Shown here: in pieces, positions 62,019-64,000 of the stretch | Numbering within the stretch: position 1 is the stretch's first letter | How the letters are laid out: every line of letters starts with the position of its first letter | Assembly (NCBI RefSeq): GCF_017352375.1 | Contig: NZ_JAFEVR010000007.1 | Coordinates: forward strand, 124,001 to 188,000 | Origin: Mycolicibacterium sp. S2-37 | GTDB taxonomy: Bacteria; Actinomycetota; Actinomycetes; Mycobacteriales; Mycobacteriaceae | Reading direction: 5' to 3' | Length of the DNA: 64,000 nucleotides | The notes under the pieces: generated by a model | What the model was told of the DNA's origin: nothing | Database searches by the model: none | What the model saw: the letters and a program-made list of their open reading frames with translations, nothing else | Program-made: the position numbers and the translations under genes

Positions 62019-63740
62019 ATGCCCTCAGAAGACACCTCCGTCGACATGAAGTCCGTCGACATCAAGCCCCGGAGCCGCGACGTCACCGACGGCCTCGAGA
62101 AGACCGCTGCGCGCGGGATGCTGCGCGCGGTCGGCATGGGCGACGACGACTGGGTCAAGCCGCAGATCGGCGTCGGGTCGTCGTGGAACGAGATCACCCC
62201 GTGCAACATGTCGCTGCAGCGGCTGGCGCAGTCGGTCAAGACCGGCGTGCATTCCGCCGGCGGTTTTCCGCTGGAGTTCGGCACCATCTCGGTCTCCGAC
62301 GGCATCTCCATGGGGCACGAGGGCATGCACTTCTCGCTGGTCTCGCGCGAGGTGATCGCCGACAGCGTCGAGACCGTGGTGCAGGCCGAGCGCCTCGACG
62401 GGACCGTGCTGCTGGCCGGCTGCGACAAGTCGATCCCCGGCATGCTGATGGCCGCGGCCCGGCTCGATCTGGCGAGCGTCTTCTTCTACAACGGCTCGAT
62501 CATGCCGGGCGTGGCCAAGCTGACCGACGGCACCGAGAAGGAAGTCACGATCATCGACGCCTTCGAGGCGGTCGGAGCGTGTGCCCGCGGGTTGATGTCG
62601 CGCGAGGACGTCGACATCATCGAGCGCGCCATCTGTCCGGGCGAGGGCGCCTGCGGCGGTATGTACACCGCCAACACCATGGCCTCGGCCGCCGAGGCGC
62701 TCGGGATGTCATTGCCCGGCAGCGCATCCCCGGTGGCCATCGACAAGCGCCGCGACGAGTACGCGCGCCGCTCCGGTGAGGCCGTGGTCGAGATGCTGCG
62801 CCGCGGCATCACCGCCCGCGACATCCTCACCAAGGAGGCCTTCGAGAACGCCATCGCCGTCGTCATGGCGTTCGGCGGGTCCACCAACGCGGTGCTGCAC
62901 CTGCTGGCCATCGCCTGGGAGGCCAACGTCAAGCTGTCGCTCGAGGACTTCACGCGCGTGGGGCAGCGGGTGCCGCACCTGGCCGACGTCAAACCGTTCG
63001 GTCGGCACGTCATGAAGCACGTCGACGAGATCGGCGGTGTGCCCGTGGTCATGAAAGCCCTGTTGGACGCTGGCCTCTTGCACGGCGACTGCCTCACCGT
63101 GACCGGGCAGACGATGGCCGAGAATCTCGCGCACATCGAACCGCCGGATCCGGACGGCAAGGTGCTGCGCGCGATGAACAATCCGATCCACCCGACGGGC
63201 GGCATCACGATCCTGCACGGATCGCTGGCCCCCGAGGGTGCCGTGGTCAAGTCCGCGGGCTTCGACTCCGATGTCTTCGAAGGCACCGCAAGGGTTTTCG
63301 AGCGCGAGCGGGCGGCGCTGGACGCGCTGGAGGACGGCACCATCACGCACGGCGACGTCGTCGTCATCCGCTACGAGGGCCCCAAGGGCGGGCCCGGCAT
63401 GCGCGAGATGCTGGCCATCACCGGGGCGATCAAGGGCGCCGGCCTGGGCAAGGACGTGCTGCTCATGACCGACGGCCGGTTCTCCGGCGGCACGACCGGT
63501 CTGTGCGTCGGCCACATCGCCCCCGAGGCCGTCGACGGCGGACCGATCGCGTTCATCAAGGACGGTGACCGGATCCGTCTGGACGTCGCGAACGGCACCC
63601 TCGACGTGCTCGTCGACAAGGACGAGTTCGACTCGCGCAAGGCCGGTTTCGAGCCACTGCCGCCGCGCTACACCACCGGCGTGCTGGCGAAGTACACCAA
63701 GCTCGTCGGATCGGCAGCGGTCGGGGCGGTCTGCACCTAG
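62019..63740 (+). CDS. ilvD: Dihydroxy-acid dehydratase
   Basis: A 573-residue IlvD enzyme, the [Fe-S] dehydratase of valine, leucine and isoleucine synthesis, turning 2,3-dihydroxy-isovalerate into 2-ketoisovalerate. Cluster cysteines are in [11 protein letters not shown] and [14 protein letters not shown]. The C-terminal substrate region [18 protein letters not shown] is typical. It corresponds to Rv0189c. ATG 62019 agrees with the CATAAT box; GTG 62016 is an alternative with Shine-Dalgarno. The stop overlaps the convergent HNH gene stop. Confidence 0.95.
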   Translation: MPSEDTSVDMKSVDIKPRSRDVTDGLEKTAARGMLRAVGMGDDDWVKPQIGVGSSWNEITPCNMSLQRLAQSVKTGVHSAGGFPLEFGTISVSDGISMGHEGMHFSLVSREVIADSVETVVQAERLDGTVLLAGCDKSIPGMLMAAARLDLASVFFYNGSIMPGVAKLTDGTEKEVTIIDAFEAVGACARGLMSREDVDIIERAICPGEGACGGMYTANTMASAAEALGMSLPGSASPVAIDKRRDEYARRSGEAVVEMLRRGITARDILTKEAFENAIAVVMAFGGSTNAVLHLLAIAWEANVKLSLEDFTRVGQRVPHLADVKPFGRHVMKHVDEIGGVPVVMKALLDAGLLHGDCLTVTGQTMAENLAHIEPPDPDGKVLRAMNNPIHPTGGITILHGSLAPEGAVVKSAGFDSDVFEGTARVFERERAALDALEDGTITHGDVVVIRYEGPKGGPGMREMLAITGAIKGAGLGKDVLLMTDGRFSGGTTGLCVGHIAPEAVDGGPIAFIKDGDRIRLDVANGTLDVLVDKDEFDSRKAGFEPLPPRYTTGVLAKYTKLVGSAAVGAVCT

Positions 63741-64000
63741 TTGTCCGTGGGTGGTGGTTGCGGTTGGAACGGGTCGTACCACCACCAATCGGCACGTTCG
63801 CCGGTGGGTCCGGGACACGGTTTGACCGCGGGTGGTGGTGTGGTCGGCGGTCGGGCCAGGGCGCTGTCGGTCAGCCGGTGTCCGGCCGCGTCGGTGACGA
63901 CGAGGTGGTCTGCGGGTCCGGTGATCGTGATCTCGCCGCGGTGATGGGCCCGATGGTGGTAAGGACAGACCAAGACCAGATTCCGCAGTTCGGTGGGGCC
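63737..64000 (-). CDS. 13E12-type HNH endonuclease, partial (C-terminal 87 residues)
   Basis: The right-hand window edge cuts this gene. The visible part reads [20 protein letters not shown], the HNH core, followed by a tail with [14 protein letters not shown] that is identical in 14 residues to the gene at 99-1364. Identity in the aligned ~85 residues is roughly two-thirds by eye. The strand is opposite to the left copy, so the two form an inverted pair around the intervening 62 kb. The stop overlaps the ilvD stop (CTAG). Confidence 0.85.
   Translation of the reverse strand, partial: GPTELRNLVLVCPYHHRAHHRGEITITGPADHLVVTDAAGHRLTDSALARPPTTPPPAVKPCPGPTGERADWWWYDPFQPQPPPTDN

Overview
The window is GC-rich actinobacterial chromosome and reads as a fast-growing Mycobacterium (Mycolicibacterium). 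It carries mmpL3, mmpL11, zmp1, a GTP-type pckG, a ricR-like copper sensor, ilvD and 13E12-type HNH genes, many GTG starts, and promoters whose -10 box lies six or seven bases before the start codon (leaderless genes). From memory, the gene order from about 23 kb to the right end follows the M. tuberculosis block Rv0216 back to Rv0189c, with extra genes inserted. The microcompartment locus on the left matches the order I recall for the M. smegmatis aminoacetone-utilisation locus (about MSMEG_0268-0278). These correspondences are recalled, not computed.

Layout. 0.1-1.4 kb: 13E12/DUF222 HNH gene; a related copy, inverted and cut by the window edge, closes the window at 63.7-64 kb. 1.4-11 kb: bacterial microcompartment (BMC) locus with an APC permease (divergent), class-III aminotransferase, CoA-acylating aldehyde dehydrogenase, two BMC-T proteins, one BMC-H, one BMC-P, a small cargo-like protein, an aminopropanol kinase, a short-chain dehydrogenase and a GntR regulator. 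The same 15-bp operator-like palindrome occurs at both ends. 11-17.9 kb: sugar-acid catabolism (KDPG-type aldolase, KDG-type kinase, IclR regulator, SDR, hexuronate/polyol reductase, MHS transporter, Ldh2-type reductase). 18-30.3 kb: CAAX-type protease, cutinase, aldo/keto reductase, amidohydrolase, an apparently permuted CaiB-type CoA-transferase, an Rv0216-like hydratase, fadE, GntR, an HTH regulator with a divergent SDR, an enoyl-CoA hydratase and a FadD4-like ligase. 30.3-36.3 kb: a terC remnant, pckG, two P-loop-like membrane/GTPase-like genes (Rv0210/Rv0209 type), trmB and a NYN-domain gene. 36.7-53.3 kb: mmpL3, AI-2E permease, Rv0204c-type membrane protein, a PrrAB-like two-component pair, two haemophores, mmpL11, Rv0201c/Rv0200/Rv0199-like genes and zmp1. 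53.4-59 kb: GntP permease and a MoxR-DUF58-DUF4129 operon. 59-63.7 kb: L,D-transpeptidase, GNAT, a frameshifted thiamine-binding-type gene, a copper-sensing operon (DUF305 lipoprotein plus ricR) and ilvD.

How the parts work together. In the BMC locus the permease would import an amino alcohol or aminoacetone. The SDR and kinase would interconvert and phosphorylate it, the aminotransferase-fold enzyme would release propionaldehyde, and the aldehyde dehydrogenase would make propionyl-CoA inside the shell. Two proteins carry encapsulation-peptide-like helices at opposite ends. The mmpL3/mmpL11/haemophore block combines mycolate export with haem acquisition.

The most unusual single gene is mmpL3. 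Its central cytoplasmic loop holds an insertion of about 110 residues with a DUF4190-like double-membrane-segment motif plus one more hydrophobic helix. I do not recall this from the M. smegmatis or M. tuberculosis protein.
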